Positions 24,791-35,900 of a stretch of 64,000 bases of DNA are shown piece by piece (within the stretch, counting starts at the first letter, position 1; the number at the start of each line of letters is the position of its first letter). The translations under genes were made by a program, and so were the position numbers. Source of the DNA: JABDGR01 sp964561455 (GTDB lineage Bacteria > Verrucomicrobiota > Verrucomicrobiia > Opitutales > JABDGR01). Below the pieces are notes generated by a model, which saw nothing but the letters and a program-made list of their open reading frames with translations, ran no database searches and was not told where the DNA came from. Location of the stretch: NCBI GenBank assembly GCA_964561455.1, contig CAZLPS010000012.1, positions 1 through 64,000 on the forward strand, read 5' to 3'.

Positions 24791-27700
24791 ATGAAGATTT
24801 CCCCCACCCCGTCCCGCCTGAGGCGCGCCCGCACGCCGATCTTCGCCGCTGTTTTCGCCGCCGCCGCTTTTGCCGCCGGCTGGCATTTCAGTCCGGGGCC
24901 CGCCCGCCCCGCCGCCACGGTCACCGCCAATCGCCGGGCCCTGGCGAAATCTCCCCGCGCGGAACCGATAGCGCCCCCACCGGTCGCCCCCAAACTTCCG
25001 CCGTGGGACAGCGGCACCCCGTTGGCCGGGGCGCTGGTGGCGGCAACGTCCGCGGAACGTCTCGTCAACGCCCAAGCCCTCGTGGGCCAAACTTCGGTCA
25101 AAGATTTGGCGGCATTGCTGGACCAGGCCGCGAGCGCCCCCCGCCAGCAGGATCGGGCGCTGGTCCGGCAATTGGCCTATGCCAAATGGGCTGAGGCTGA
25201 TCCCGCCGCCGCCCTCAAACACGCTGAAGCCACGGAACAATTACTCGGCGCCATTCCCACGATGGAAAACATGGGCGAAGGCGATTCCGGCTCTCGACTC
25301 AGCCCGGGGGATGAAACCCTGACCGCCTTCGCCCTCAAACCCTGGGCCGAACACGACCCCAAGGCGGCCCTGGCGGCGGCCCGCTCCCTCGGCACGTTTT
25401 CGCGCCGCGCGACCGGCATCAAGGCCGTCCTCACCGCTTGGGCACAAAGCGACCCGGCCGCGGCGGTCGCCACCGCGATGGCCTTGCCGGCGGTGGAGTT
25501 GCAGGGGGAGCCATCGAGCGACTTGTTTGCCATTTGGGCCGCCCGCAATCCACCGGAAGCCTATGCCGCCGCCAACCGCCTCACGGATAATGGCAATATT
25601 CGCCACGATGCGCTGACCGCGGTGATCAATGCCTGGGCCGAAAGCGATCCCGCCGCCGCGGAAGTCGCCGCCCAGCGCGAAGAGAATCCCAACATCCGCC
25701 GCGATTTAAACGGGGTCTTGATCGTGGCGGCGGCGCGGCTCGACCCCAAATCCGCCTACGCGCGCCTGCAAACCCTTTCCGACGCCGACATCGGCCTCCA
25801 GACCTGGCGGTCATTTTTCAGTGCCTGGGCGGAGCGGAATCCCGCGGAGGCCGTGGCCGCCGCCATGGCGTTACCCCAAAGCTCCCACCGCCAGTTGGCG
25901 TTGCAGGGCGCGCTCGATTTCTGGGCGCAATATCAACCCGAAGCCGCCATGGCGGTGATTCTCAGACTCGATCAGGCCGAGCGCAAGCAGCTGGTCACCT
26001 CCATTGCGCTGGCGCTGGTTGACACCGATCCGGCCGCCGCCGTCAGCTTCTGGGAAAGCAATCATGGCGGCCAAAGCTGGACCATTAACCAGATCATGAA
26101 CCGCTGGGCCGCGCGCGATCCGGAAGCCGCGTTTGACGCCGCGCTGAAACTCAAGCGCGCCGGCGAACGGCAGGATGCGGTGGAGGGTGTCATTGGCACA
26201 TGGATCGAAATTGACCAAAACGCCGCCATGGCGGCGCTCAGCCGCATCAAGGACGCCAAACTCAAACGCAGCGCCGTGGCCGAAATCGCCGGATCCCTCG
26301 CCCAAACCGACCCACAGGAAGCCCTCACGCTGCTCGACCAATCCAAGGTTTACTCCGAGGACAGTTGGTACTATGAAAGAGTCTTCTCAACGTGGGCGGA
26401 TTCCGATCCCCAGGGCGCCCTCGCCGCCGCCCTGCAAATTCCCAAAAATCGCGGCGGCAGCCAGGCCGTCTCCGGCGTCTTCAATGCCTGGGTCGGCATG
26501 GATTCCGATGCGGCGCTGGCCGCATTCAAAGACATTCAGAGCCCCGCCATCCGCAATAGCGTCTTGCGAAGCATCGGCTGGCAACTCGCCTATTACAATC
26601 CGGACAAGGCCGTCGAATTCCTGCAATCCGGCAACATTTCCAGCGGCCAGGAGCCCTGGATGTGGCAGAATGTTTTTGACAGTTGGGCGCGGTCCGACCC
26701 GGAAGCCGCGCTCGCCAAAGCCCAAACCATTACGAAGGTGGGCGACAAGGAACGGGCGCTCACTGGGGTTTTTGAGCAATGGGCTCAGACCGACCCCAAC
26801 GCCGCGCTTGCGGCGCTGGACCAGGTTCCGAACTCCGACGTGCGCCGCGATGCCCAAAAAAACATCGTTGGCTCCCTGGCCAATGAAGATCCGCAGTCAG
26901 CGCTCAATCTCCTCAAGAACCTGCCAGCCAGTTCCCAACAGGCCGAATTATACAGCACCGTTTTCAATCAATGGGGTGGCAATGATCCGACCGTCGCCGC
27001 CAAAGCCGTCCTCGATCTTCCGCCGGGCAATTTGCGCAGCCAGGCCCTTGACGGCATGGTCAATGCCTGGTCCCAGAATGACCCGCAAGCCGCCATGGCC
27101 TGGGCCAACGATCTGCCGGAAGGCCGTGACCGCACCCGGGCGTTCGCCAGCGCCATCAACAACCTGGCCCAGGATGACGCCGCTTCCGCCATTCAATATT
27201 TGGACGCGATGCCCAGCGGCAAAGACCGCAACAGTACCATCAATTCCATCGCCAAGTCGTGGGCCAACCAGGACCCCCAAGCCGCCGTCGCCTGGGTGGA
27301 TGGCGTGGCCACCGGCGACACCTACGACAGTGCCATGCGCGCCGTCACCGAACAGATGATTCAAAACGATCCCTCCGCCAGTGCCGACTTCGTCGCCGCG
27401 CTCGACCCCGGGCCCGCCCGCACGAACGCCATCCCCAATCTCGCCAGCAACCTCGCGCAAATTGATCCCAATGCCGCCATGATCTGGGTGCAGGCGCTGC
27501 CCACCTCCGACGGCGATACCCGCCGCGACGCGATTCAAAGCGTCCTCAGCACGTGGGCGGATTCCAATCCCGCCGCTGCGGCCGCTTACGTTTCCAAACT
27601 CACGGACGACCCCGACTTTGACACCATCGCCAGCAAGGTGGCGGACAGTTGGGCCGCCGCCGACCCGCAGGCCGCCCTCCAGTGGGCGCAGACCCTGCCG

Positions 27701-28243
27701 CCCGGCAAGGCCCAAGATTCCGCCGCCCGCGGCGCCCTCATCCAGCTCGCGGACAAGGATCCGACCGCCGCCTGGGATATCGCGGCCAATCTTCCCGCCG
27801 GCCAGGCCCGCGACCAGACCCTCGCGTCGGTCATTGGCACTTGGAGTAATGATGATCCCGCGCAAGCCGCACAGGCAGTCGCCGCGTTGGCCGATCAGGA
27901 TCAATACACCGCCGCCATCACCGATGTCGCGAATAATTGGGTCCGCCTCGATCCGGTCGCCGCTTCGCAATGGATTCAGACTCTGGATTCCGGCAATGCG
28001 CGGGACGGCGCCGTGGAGAAACTCGTCTCGGCCGAAAGCAGCTACAGTCCCGAGACGACGTTCCAATGGGCCAACACCATTGACAATCCCAACACGCGGT
28101 ATAACAGCCTCAAAACCGCGGTGACGGCGTGGGCCGCCAAGGATGTGGCCGCCGCGCAAACCGCCGTGCAATCCGCCAATCTGACCGACCAACAGCGCAC
28201 CGATTTGAGCAAGGCGGTTCAAACCGTGGCCTCGAAGCATTGA
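24791..28243 (+). CDS. giant alpha-solenoid repeat protein 2
   Basis: A 1150-residue paralog of the gene at 20858. ATG 24791 is chosen because it precedes a basic N-region (MKISPTPSRLRRAR) and a hydrophobic anchor (IFAAVFAAAAFAAGW); the frame is open 51 nt further up but only from a TTG. About thirty W-A-x-x-D-P-x-A-A repeats follow. The first 130 residues also match paralog 1 (SVKDLAALLDQAASAPR against SVADLAALLNQAVSAPR), so the two arose by whole-gene duplication. This copy lacks the Pro-rich tail. Function is unknown. Confidence 0.75.
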   Translation: MKISPTPSRLRRARTPIFAAVFAAAAFAAGWHFSPGPARPAATVTANRRALAKSPRAEPIAPPPVAPKLPPWDSGTPLAGALVAATSAERLVNAQALVGQTSVKDLAALLDQAASAPRQQDRALVRQLAYAKWAEADPAAALKHAEATEQLLGAIPTMENMGEGDSGSRLSPGDETLTAFALKPWAEHDPKAALAAARSLGTFSRRATGIKAVLTAWAQSDPAAAVATAMALPAVELQGEPSSDLFAIWAARNPPEAYAAANRLTDNGNIRHDALTAVINAWAESDPAAAEVAAQREENPNIRRDLNGVLIVAAARLDPKSAYARLQTLSDADIGLQTWRSFFSAWAERNPAEAVAAAMALPQSSHRQLALQGALDFWAQYQPEAAMAVILRLDQAERKQLVTSIALALVDTDPAAAVSFWESNHGGQSWTINQIMNRWAARDPEAAFDAALKLKRAGERQDAVEGVIGTWIEIDQNAAMAALSRIKDAKLKRSAVAEIAGSLAQTDPQEALTLLDQSKVYSEDSWYYERVFSTWADSDPQGALAAALQIPKNRGGSQAVSGVFNAWVGMDSDAALAAFKDIQSPAIRNSVLRSIGWQLAYYNPDKAVEFLQSGNISSGQEPWMWQNVFDSWARSDPEAALAKAQTITKVGDKERALTGVFEQWAQTDPNAALAALDQVPNSDVRRDAQKNIVGSLANEDPQSALNLLKNLPASSQQAELYSTVFNQWGGNDPTVAAKAVLDLPPGNLRSQALDGMVNAWSQNDPQAAMAWANDLPEGRDRTRAFASAINNLAQDDAASAIQYLDAMPSGKDRNSTINSIAKSWANQDPQAAVAWVDGVATGDTYDSAMRAVTEQMIQNDPSASADFVAALDPGPARTNAIPNLASNLAQIDPNAAMIWVQALPTSDGDTRRDAIQSVLSTWADSNPAAAAAYVSKLTDDPDFDTIASKVADSWAAADPQAALQWAQTLPPGKAQDSAARGALIQLADKDPTAAWDIAANLPAGQARDQTLASVIGTWSNDDPAQAAQAVAALADQDQYTAAITDVANNWVRLDPVAASQWIQTLDSGNARDGAVEKLVSAESSYSPETTFQWANTIDNPNTRYNSLKTAVTAWAAKDVAAAQTAVQSANLTDQQRTDLSKAVQTVASKH

Positions 28244-28281
28244 GCGGAAGTTGTTCCAGCGCTTCGGAAATTCCCGAAAAC

Positions 28282-28302
28282 GGGCGCAGCAAGACTGCGC
28301 CC
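28282..28302. terminator. perfect hairpin between convergent genes
   Basis: The 8-bp arms GGGCGCAG and CTGCGCCC with loop CAAGA are identical to the inner hairpin at 8194-8214. It sits in the 140-bp gap between the convergent solenoid 2 and metalloprotease genes, so a bidirectional stop is plausible. There is no T-tract. Confidence 0.55.
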
Positions 28303-28383
28303 CATCCGGCCAAAGCGGACCATCTCCAAATCAAAAACTCGGCCGTGCGCCCGTGGATACTCCCCGCTCCCTGCTCCCCGCTC

Positions 28384-31300
28384 TTACGGCGCCACCGTCA
28401 CGACCACCCGCATAAACCGCAACGGGTTCCCCGCGCCAACCGGAACCGTGTCCCGATACACCACGGTTTGGGTCCCATCGCCATTATTCGCCGGCGTGCC
28501 CACCAACACGGCGCTCGTCGGCGAGGCAAAGTCCGCTGTCGCGCTCGCCTGCGGCGTATACGTTAAATCGCCCACCGGCGTCCGCTCCCGGAAAGTTATC
28601 GTCAGGTAATTCGTCCCGCCAATATTCTGCACGCCAACCACCGACAGGCCCGCCGGCCCGGTGCTGCCGCGCACCGTCGGATTCAGCCCAAACGCATATT
28701 CAAGGACATTCGGGATCCCGTTCGCATTGGGATCCGCTCCACTCCCGCTAATCAATGGGGCGTTCAGAATCTGGGACTGCGTGAAAAATTCCGATTGCCA
28801 GATGGCAAACGTCAACTGCGCAATGTTGATCATCGACTGCTGGTTCGCGTCCAGCAATGCCCCGCCCAACAACGGCGCGCCCAGATTGACGGCCAGATTT
28901 CCACTCGCCGATCCGCCAATCGAAATATTCACCGTCTTCGCCGCACTGTCGCCATTCGCCCAGGTAATCGTGCCCAACACCGGCGTCACTCCCGTGGCCC
29001 CCGCGCTCGCCGCATCCGTGGCATAATTGACCGACAAATTGCCCGTGCTGCCGCCCGTCCGCGTCGCCGTCAATACCAGCGTGGTGCCTGGAATCGCATT
29101 GCCCGAGGCCGCGCTCCATTGCACCGCGCCCGGCAATCCGGACAATCCCGAAAAGCAGCGCCACAACGGCCCGTTGTCGCTGGATTGGAATGCGCCAAAG
29201 CCGCAAAATACAATCCTTCCATCCGGCTGGAGCGCAAAATCGCCTACTTTGGTAAAATTCGTTGGCGGGTTGGCATTCGTGGCCGGGGTAATGGGCAGCG
29301 GTACCGGATCCGTGACCCCCGCGCTGGTCAGACGGACAAGATTATTGGCCGCCGCGCCGTTTACATTGGCGAAGGTGCCGCCCACGAGTATTTTGCCATC
29401 AGGCTGAATCAGCAGGGCACTGCAATTACCGTCCGTGGTCGGGGTGAAGGTTGGGTCAAGCGCGCCCGTGGCGGTGACGCGGGCCAATCCGCCGCGAGCC
29501 ACGTTATTATAGGCGGTGAAATCTCCGGCGATGACGATATTGCCATCCAATTGCACCGCCATGCGGTCGACAGACTGCAGGTTGCCGGGAGAGCCATTGG
29601 TGGCCGCGCCTTGCACGACGCCGTTGAACGTCGCATCGAGTGAGCCATTCGCATTCAGCCGACACAAGCCCGATTTAAAATTGGCGCCCCCTTGGAAATA
29701 GAACGCACCACCGACCAAGAGTTTGCCATCGGCCTGCAGCGCCAGCGACATGACCCGCCATGGGCTGCCAGTCCCATCACTGAAAACCGGGCCGGTAAAG
29801 GACGCATCCACCGAGCCGTTCGCGTTCAAGCGCGCGACCAGCTGCCGGGCGGTGCCATTATAATGCAAAAAAGTCCCGCCAATGATGATTTTTCCATCGG
29901 GTTGCACCAACACGGCATTGACCTCGCTGTCCGTTCCCGTGCCGTATTGAAAGGTCGCGTCGAGTGACCCGTCCGGATTCAAGCGCGCCAGATTGTTCGC
30001 GGGCGTGCCATTAACCGAGGCGAAATCACCACCCATGATGATCTTGCCGTCAGGCTGCCGCGCGACGTCATTTACGTCGGTGTTCCCGCCACTCACGCCG
30101 CCGTGGCTGTCGAAGGCCGAATCAACCGAGCCATCCGCGTTCATCCGCGCGATTCCGCCCTGCTCGTAGACGGCGAAATTGGCGTCCTGCAAGAAGGTAA
30201 ACGGTCCAGCTATGACAATTTTTCCGTCCGGTTGCACAATTAGCCGGTTGAGGTCACTGCCGATATTATCCTCGACAAACGAGGGATCCGCCGCCCCCGG
30301 CGCGCCAATGACCACGGTTGCCGCCGGATTGCCCGGAATCACCGCTCCAGTCGGATTACTCAACGTCACCGTGAAATTCTTGACCCCCCCGGCAAACGCT
30401 CCCGGCACAATGGGCACCGTGATGACTTTGTTGCTCTGGTCCCCCGCGGCCCAGTTTACCGTGCCCGATTGCGCGGCATAAAAACCGGGTTGGGTCGCCG
30501 TGCCGTCCGTGGTGGTGTAGTTCACGCTCAGCGCACTCACGCCATTATCCTGCCGAATCAGCGTCAACGTTGCGTGGCCGATTTGTTCGTCCACATAATA
30601 GGTGGCCCGCGACCATTGGACCCGCGGCTGAAACGTTACTGCAATATCCAGATACGAGCCCGCGCCACTGCCGCCCTGGTCCAGCGTTTGCAGCGTAATC
30701 CCCGCCGTCGCGTCCGTAAACATGTGCCCCACTTCCAACCCCGGATTGTTGCCTGACGTGCCCGGCGTTTTAAAATTGAGGAGGTTGCCCTGCTGGTTGT
30801 TGTTATAGCCCCAGACCACGTATGCGCCGTCGCTCAGGCTCGTGTTGCCGGAATTTGTCCGGAAGCCAATCCAGTAATCGCGGGTGGTGTCGCGGATGAC
30901 TTTCAAGGCCAGCGGGTTGGCGGCGTTCGCCGCCGGATTGTCGAAGGTGTACACCCGGTAAGTCCCATTGGTGGTAATCGTCGTCACTGCGGAATCCGGC
31001 AGCCATTGCAGGATGCTGCGATTCCACTGCGAAAATTGCGCCGCCAGCGGAATCCCGCCCCCCATCACGTCAAACGGGTCGCCGTATTCCACCGACGTCC
31101 CGTTGGGCGAAACCGGATTCCCGTCCGTCACCGACCAGAAATTGGCGTGGTTGAGCCCGAAGGTATGGCCCATTTCATGGGCCACGGCATTCAAATTAAG
31201 ATAGCCGTTGATCCAGAAATTGTGGCCGATGATATCGCCCAATCCGGCGTACGTGAGTTGGGAATTGGCGATCTTTCCCAAATTGGCAAATACCACGCCG

Positions 31301-32643
31301 ATGCGATCATAGGCCGCCAGATTATAACCCGCATTTTGCGCCAGCGTTTCCGCGTCACTGTGCAGCAAGTCGCTCGCCCCCGCCGTCGCATAGCTCACGG
31401 CCGTGCTTGGCATCCGCAACACCGGCGTGACGTCCGGCGACACTCCATTGACCACCGCGCCCACCTGCAACGCGGTTTGGCCATAGCTCGCCTGGGTATA
31501 AAAACTGCCCGCTTGGTTCGTGGCATTGAAACGATTGACGATGTAGTCCAGCGACATCGTTATATTGGTGGCTTGGCTGGGGTTCGTGGCCGGATCCGGG
31601 TCATAAGGATTCGTCGGAAACCCCGGCAAATCGGGAAAGTCCACCACGATTATCAGCACCTTCTTGGTGCCGTGCGTCCACGCATAGGAGGGCCGCCCCG
31701 TGACCGTGCTGCTGCCCGGCGCGCCGTCCGCCGCCAGCACTTCATAATTTGCCTGCTCCGCCGCAATCAGGTTTTGCTCATACTGGTTCAAATGCGTTTC
31801 GCAACACAGCACTTGAATCCGCCCGCTGATCTCAATCGCAGTCGGCGCGGCCGTGTTCAAGCCCGCACTCGCGTCAATCGGAGTGACGTTGCCGTTGATG
31901 GCGCAGACGTTGGTCACCGGTCGCGACCCCGCCAACTCCCCCGCCTCCAGTACCCGCACCGGCGAATCGCTCACCGCCAGCGCCTGGTCCACCGCAATGC
32001 CCTCAATCGAAGCCTTTGGCAGTGTGGCCAGTGTGGCCCGCCGGCCGTACACGTAGACGCGGTATTCGCGCCCGTTGACGAGCGTCGAACGGTAACTCGC
32101 CACGGGCGTCGTTTGTCCCGGCGGCGGCGACCCTGCGAGCAATTCCAAATCACTCTGCGCTGAAACCCGTTCTTCCAGCAACGGGAGTATCTCCGTCGGC
32201 AGTTGTTGGCGAACCACCATTGGCACGGCGTCCGCCAGCGCCTGCTCCGGGTCAACCGGAATCATCGCCGCCAATGCGGCCCGCCGCGCCTGCGCCAGAT
32301 TCTGCCCCTCCACCACCAGGCCCGCCCGTTGCGCCGCAGGCGCGCTCAAATATCGCCCCGTCCATTCCGCAAACGCTGACATCGCCGGCCGCGTTTCTGA
32401 CAACCACGCTGACGCCATGACGGCGTTCGCCCGCGGATTCTTTTCCGCCTGCGTCGCCGGTGATGGCGCTGCCCGGGCCACGCTGGGTGAAGACGCCTCC
32501 GGCACCGAGACAAAAGTCGGACCCGCCGCCGGCCGCCACATCCGCGGGGTCGGCAAAACCGCCGACCGCTGCCGGATAAGATAAAACCCCAATCCCAGTA
32601 TTCCCACCACCACCAGCAGCAGGACAGCGGAGCGTTTCCTCAT
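28384..32643 (-). CDS. secreted M6-type metalloprotease with Calx-beta and delta-60 repeats
   Basis: A 1419-residue protein. From ATG 32643 it begins MRKRSAVLLLVVVGIL, a signal anchor. The zinc motif HEMGHTFGLNH is at 489-499 and a Met-turn-like FDVMGGG follows at about residue 522, as in M6/metzincin-like peptidases. A Calx-beta domain (about 671-780) is followed by six or more delta-60 repeats (about 784-1140; LxVQPDGKIxIGG), a second Calx-beta domain (about 1174-1260) and a C-terminal region ANGIPNVLEYAFGLNP common in verrucomicrobial exported proteins. It is likely an extracellular protease displayed or released through its C-terminus. Substrate unknown. Confidence 0.85.
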   Translation of the reverse strand: MRKRSAVLLLVVVGILGLGFYLIRQRSAVLPTPRMWRPAAGPTFVSVPEASSPSVARAAPSPATQAEKNPRANAVMASAWLSETRPAMSAFAEWTGRYLSAPAAQRAGLVVEGQNLAQARRAALAAMIPVDPEQALADAVPMVVRQQLPTEILPLLEERVSAQSDLELLAGSPPPGQTTPVASYRSTLVNGREYRVYVYGRRATLATLPKASIEGIAVDQALAVSDSPVRVLEAGELAGSRPVTNVCAINGNVTPIDASAGLNTAAPTAIEISGRIQVLCCETHLNQYEQNLIAAEQANYEVLAADGAPGSSTVTGRPSYAWTHGTKKVLIIVVDFPDLPGFPTNPYDPDPATNPSQATNITMSLDYIVNRFNATNQAGSFYTQASYGQTALQVGAVVNGVSPDVTPVLRMPSTAVSYATAGASDLLHSDAETLAQNAGYNLAAYDRIGVVFANLGKIANSQLTYAGLGDIIGHNFWINGYLNLNAVAHEMGHTFGLNHANFWSVTDGNPVSPNGTSVEYGDPFDVMGGGIPLAAQFSQWNRSILQWLPDSAVTTITTNGTYRVYTFDNPAANAANPLALKVIRDTTRDYWIGFRTNSGNTSLSDGAYVVWGYNNNQQGNLLNFKTPGTSGNNPGLEVGHMFTDATAGITLQTLDQGGSGAGSYLDIAVTFQPRVQWSRATYYVDEQIGHATLTLIRQDNGVSALSVNYTTTDGTATQPGFYAAQSGTVNWAAGDQSNKVITVPIVPGAFAGGVKNFTVTLSNPTGAVIPGNPAATVVIGAPGAADPSFVEDNIGSDLNRLIVQPDGKIVIAGPFTFLQDANFAVYEQGGIARMNADGSVDSAFDSHGGVSGGNTDVNDVARQPDGKIIMGGDFASVNGTPANNLARLNPDGSLDATFQYGTGTDSEVNAVLVQPDGKIIIGGTFLHYNGTARQLVARLNANGSVDASFTGPVFSDGTGSPWRVMSLALQADGKLLVGGAFYFQGGANFKSGLCRLNANGSLDATFNGVVQGAATNGSPGNLQSVDRMAVQLDGNIVIAGDFTAYNNVARGGLARVTATGALDPTFTPTTDGNCSALLIQPDGKILVGGTFANVNGAAANNLVRLTSAGVTDPVPLPITPATNANPPTNFTKVGDFALQPDGRIVFCGFGAFQSSDNGPLWRCFSGLSGLPGAVQWSAASGNAIPGTTLVLTATRTGGSTGNLSVNYATDAASAGATGVTPVLGTITWANGDSAAKTVNISIGGSASGNLAVNLGAPLLGGALLDANQQSMINIAQLTFAIWQSEFFTQSQILNAPLISGSGADPNANGIPNVLEYAFGLNPTVRGSTGPAGLSVVGVQNIGGTNYLTITFRERTPVGDLTYTPQASATADFASPTSAVLVGTPANNGDGTQTVVYRDTVPVGAGNPLRFMRVVVTVAP

Positions 32644-32922
32644 ATCTATCCAGTATGGCAAAAAATCGCCCAAGACTCAAGCTCCGGCCCGCGGATTGCC
32701 CCACTTTTATTGCCCGAGTCGACGCTACCCACCAAGAATCCCAAACTATCCACCGTGAACTCCCTCGCCATACTAACGTCCTCAAATTCCATTTCCCCAA
32801 CCCGCCTCTCGGGCCGTCTCCGCATTCCGAATTCTGAATTCTGAAATTTGAAATCTGAAATTCCTGATAATACCCACCCTTCGCCCCACCCCCTTCGCCC
32901 TCATCTGCATACTTTTCACTTC

Positions 32923-35900
32923 TTAATTTCCCACTTCCACCTCCACCCCCACCCGCGTGCCATACAACACCGCCTCGACCTGCGCGCCCGTCATCGCCGC
33001 CAGCGCCCGCGCATACACCCCCACCTGCGGCCCGTATCGTTTCGCCAGTTCCACGGCATAATCGCCCGCCACAAAATCCGTCTTCCAATCCACCACCAGC
33101 CAGCGGGAATTTTTTTCATTCCAGGCCGCCAAGTCCATGCAGCCATCAAAGGCGCTCTTGCCCTCGCCCTCCGCCCACAAAAACGGCATTTCCACCGCGA
33201 ATTCCCAGCCTGACTCCGCCAGCCGCGCCGCCAAGGGTGATGCGAGCAGCCGCGCGGTTTCCAACCGCGCGCGCTCGGGGTTCGGCGCGGCCGCGCATTC
33301 TTTCCCCAAAAATTCCGCCCATGCCTCCCGCCCTTTCGTCCATGGGGTGCGCTCCATCACTCCATGCCACCAGTTGCCGTAGCTCACCGCTGCGGCGGGT
33401 GGCGGCTGCTCCTCCGGGTAATCCGGCGGCGCGGCCAAATCCGGCTCCGCCCGCTCCGCCGTGGCTTTCTCGGGATGCTTCGCCAGGGTGCTCGGGCGCA
33501 CCCGGCGCATAAAATCTTTCGCCGCCGTTGCCACCGCCAAAAAATTCAACTCCACCCCGGGTCCCCCGGGCCAACGCGCCGGTGGTATTGCGACCGCCTG
33601 CTCCTTCGCGGGTGCCCTTTTTCCTTTCGGCATTTTCCCGGCCAAAGTCGGAATGCTTTCCCACCATGTCCGTTCCGGCCCGCCGGGCAGCACGCCCAGC
33701 ACATCCGCCAGCGAGCCGACCGCACTTTTGCCCGTGGCCAGCGCCGTGGCATCCACGAGCAGCAACGTCTGCTTCGGACGCGTCGCGGCCACATAGAGCA
33801 ACCGCTCATAATTGGCGCGCTCGCGGTCCACCCCCCCGCCGTCCCCATCGTCCTCCTCTTCTCCGGTGGCCGCCTGGAACTTGTCGAGCAGGCATGACGG
33901 CGGCTCGTGCGGCGCGGAAGTCTCGTCCCAGCAGGGATATTCCGTCGGCGGCATCCGCAACTTGTGAAAGAGCCCAAAGTGAATCACCACCGGCCATTCC
34001 AAGCCCTTCGCCTTGTGGTTCGAGAGCAACTGAATCTCCCCTTGCTGCGCCACGGGTTCCGACGCCTCCGCCGGCCCGCGCCCCAGCGCCCGCGCAAATG
34101 CCGCCAGGTTTTCACCGCGCGCATCCGCCAGCGTTGCCTGATCCAGCAAAGCTTCCAATGCCGGCCCGGATGCCCCGATGGCCGCCAGCCGCTCCGGCAA
34201 CTTCACCGCGGCCACGGCCCGCGCCGTGGCGTCGCGCACCGGCAAAATCGCCACCGCCCGCGCCAGTTTCTCCAACAATTGCTTCGCCGCCCGCGCATTC
34301 GGCGCCGGGCTGCCTTTTCGCCAGTGGTAAATTTCCTCGTCGGACACGCCGAATATCTCCCGCAGCACGCCGATGGTTTCAAAATCGTCCGCCGGATCCG
34401 CCAGCACGCCGAGGAGCGCCGCCAACCACGTCCGCGCCGGGTCTCCCCCGCGCGCGCGGTTGTCGGCGTGCAACTGCGCCCGCAGGCCCGCCTTCCGCAA
34501 TTCCACCGCCAGCACGCCCAGCCATTTCTTGCGCGGCGCGAGCACCGCCACCTGCGACCAATCCTCCGCCCCCGTACCCGCCGGCCCCGCTGCCAGCAAC
34601 CAGGCCGCCAGCGCCGCCGCCTCCGCCCGATACAACTGCTCCACGTTCGCCTTGTCTGGCAAGTCCGCCGGCCGCGCCACCAGCAGCCGCCATACTCCCC
34701 CCGGGCCCGCGTCCGGCCGCGCTTGCAATTCCACAAATTTCGCCTGCCCGTCGCGCCCATGCAGAATTTCCGGAAATCTCCGGTTCACATGCGCGACGAT
34801 CGCCTCGTCGCACCGCATCGTCACGGAAAATGTCAGCGCCTCGGCGGCGTCCGTCCGCTCCAGGCGCGCGCGCAAATCTTCGTAGCAGCGCCGGAGGTCC
34901 CGCTGGTAAATGGATTGCTGCGGATCGCCCACCATCGAATACCGCCCTGGCGCCGGGGGCGCGCCCGCGCCCTCCAGCCACAAGCCCGGCGGACCCGCGG
35001 GTTGCGCCACGCCGGTCAACATGGCAAACTGCGCGGGGTCGGTGTCCTGCGCCTCGTCCAGCAGTACTGAAAATTCCTCCGCCCGGATGCGCGCGCCAAT
35101 CACCGGGTCGCGCAAGAGTCGCAACACTGGACGCACCAGGTCATTGTAGCCCAGGCGTCCGCTCTTTTCCTTGTAGTAGCCGTATTCCTCCGCCAGTTGC
35201 GCCGCCGCGCACCCCGCGCAGGCCGCCAGCCATTCCCGCAACGGCTGAAACGTCTCCGCCCACAGCGCCACAAACTCCTCCCCGCCGCCCGCCACTGCCG
35301 GGACGCCCAGCGCCCGTGCCTCCCCGCCCGCTTCCTGCCAGCGGCGCAGCCGGACCCGCGCCTGCCGGATGTTTTCCTCCGCGCGCGCATTCTTTTTTTT
35401 GCGTTTGAAATCCATTAACGCCGCCAGCCTGACCTCCGGGCACCGCTGCGGCTCCGGCGGCGGCTGCGCGCCCGCCGGCCATTTCCACACCAGCGGCCAG
35501 ATCATCCCGGCCTCGCCATAACGCCGCCACGCCGCCCGCGCCGCGACCGGCAAAAACGCCGCCACATCCGGGGTGTCCCGCTGAAACGCCAGCCGCAACA
35601 CCGCGTCATCCTGCTCCACCGCAAACCGCGTCGGCAGTCCTTCCAGCGGCCCAAACCGCCGCAGCAGTTCAAAACAAAAGCTGTGGATCGTGCCAAAAAA
35701 CGCCTCGTTGAACAATCCCAGCACCGTCGCCGGCAGCCCCGCCTCAACCAATTCGCGCCGTGCCCGGTCGCGCATTTCATCCGCCGCCTTGCGCGTGTAG
35801 GTCACCACCACCAGCTTCGGCAGCCGTGCCGCCGGCCACGCCGTATTGTTCGCCTTCGCCTGCTCCCGCGCCCGCGCGTCCGCCCGCGCCAGCTCCCGCA

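Noticed and set aside
33528..35408. Plus-strand open frame (626 codons) opposite addA
   Set aside because: The translation is Pro/Arg/Ala-rich low complexity, typical of antisense in high-GC coding DNA, and addA on the other strand has all helicase motifs.
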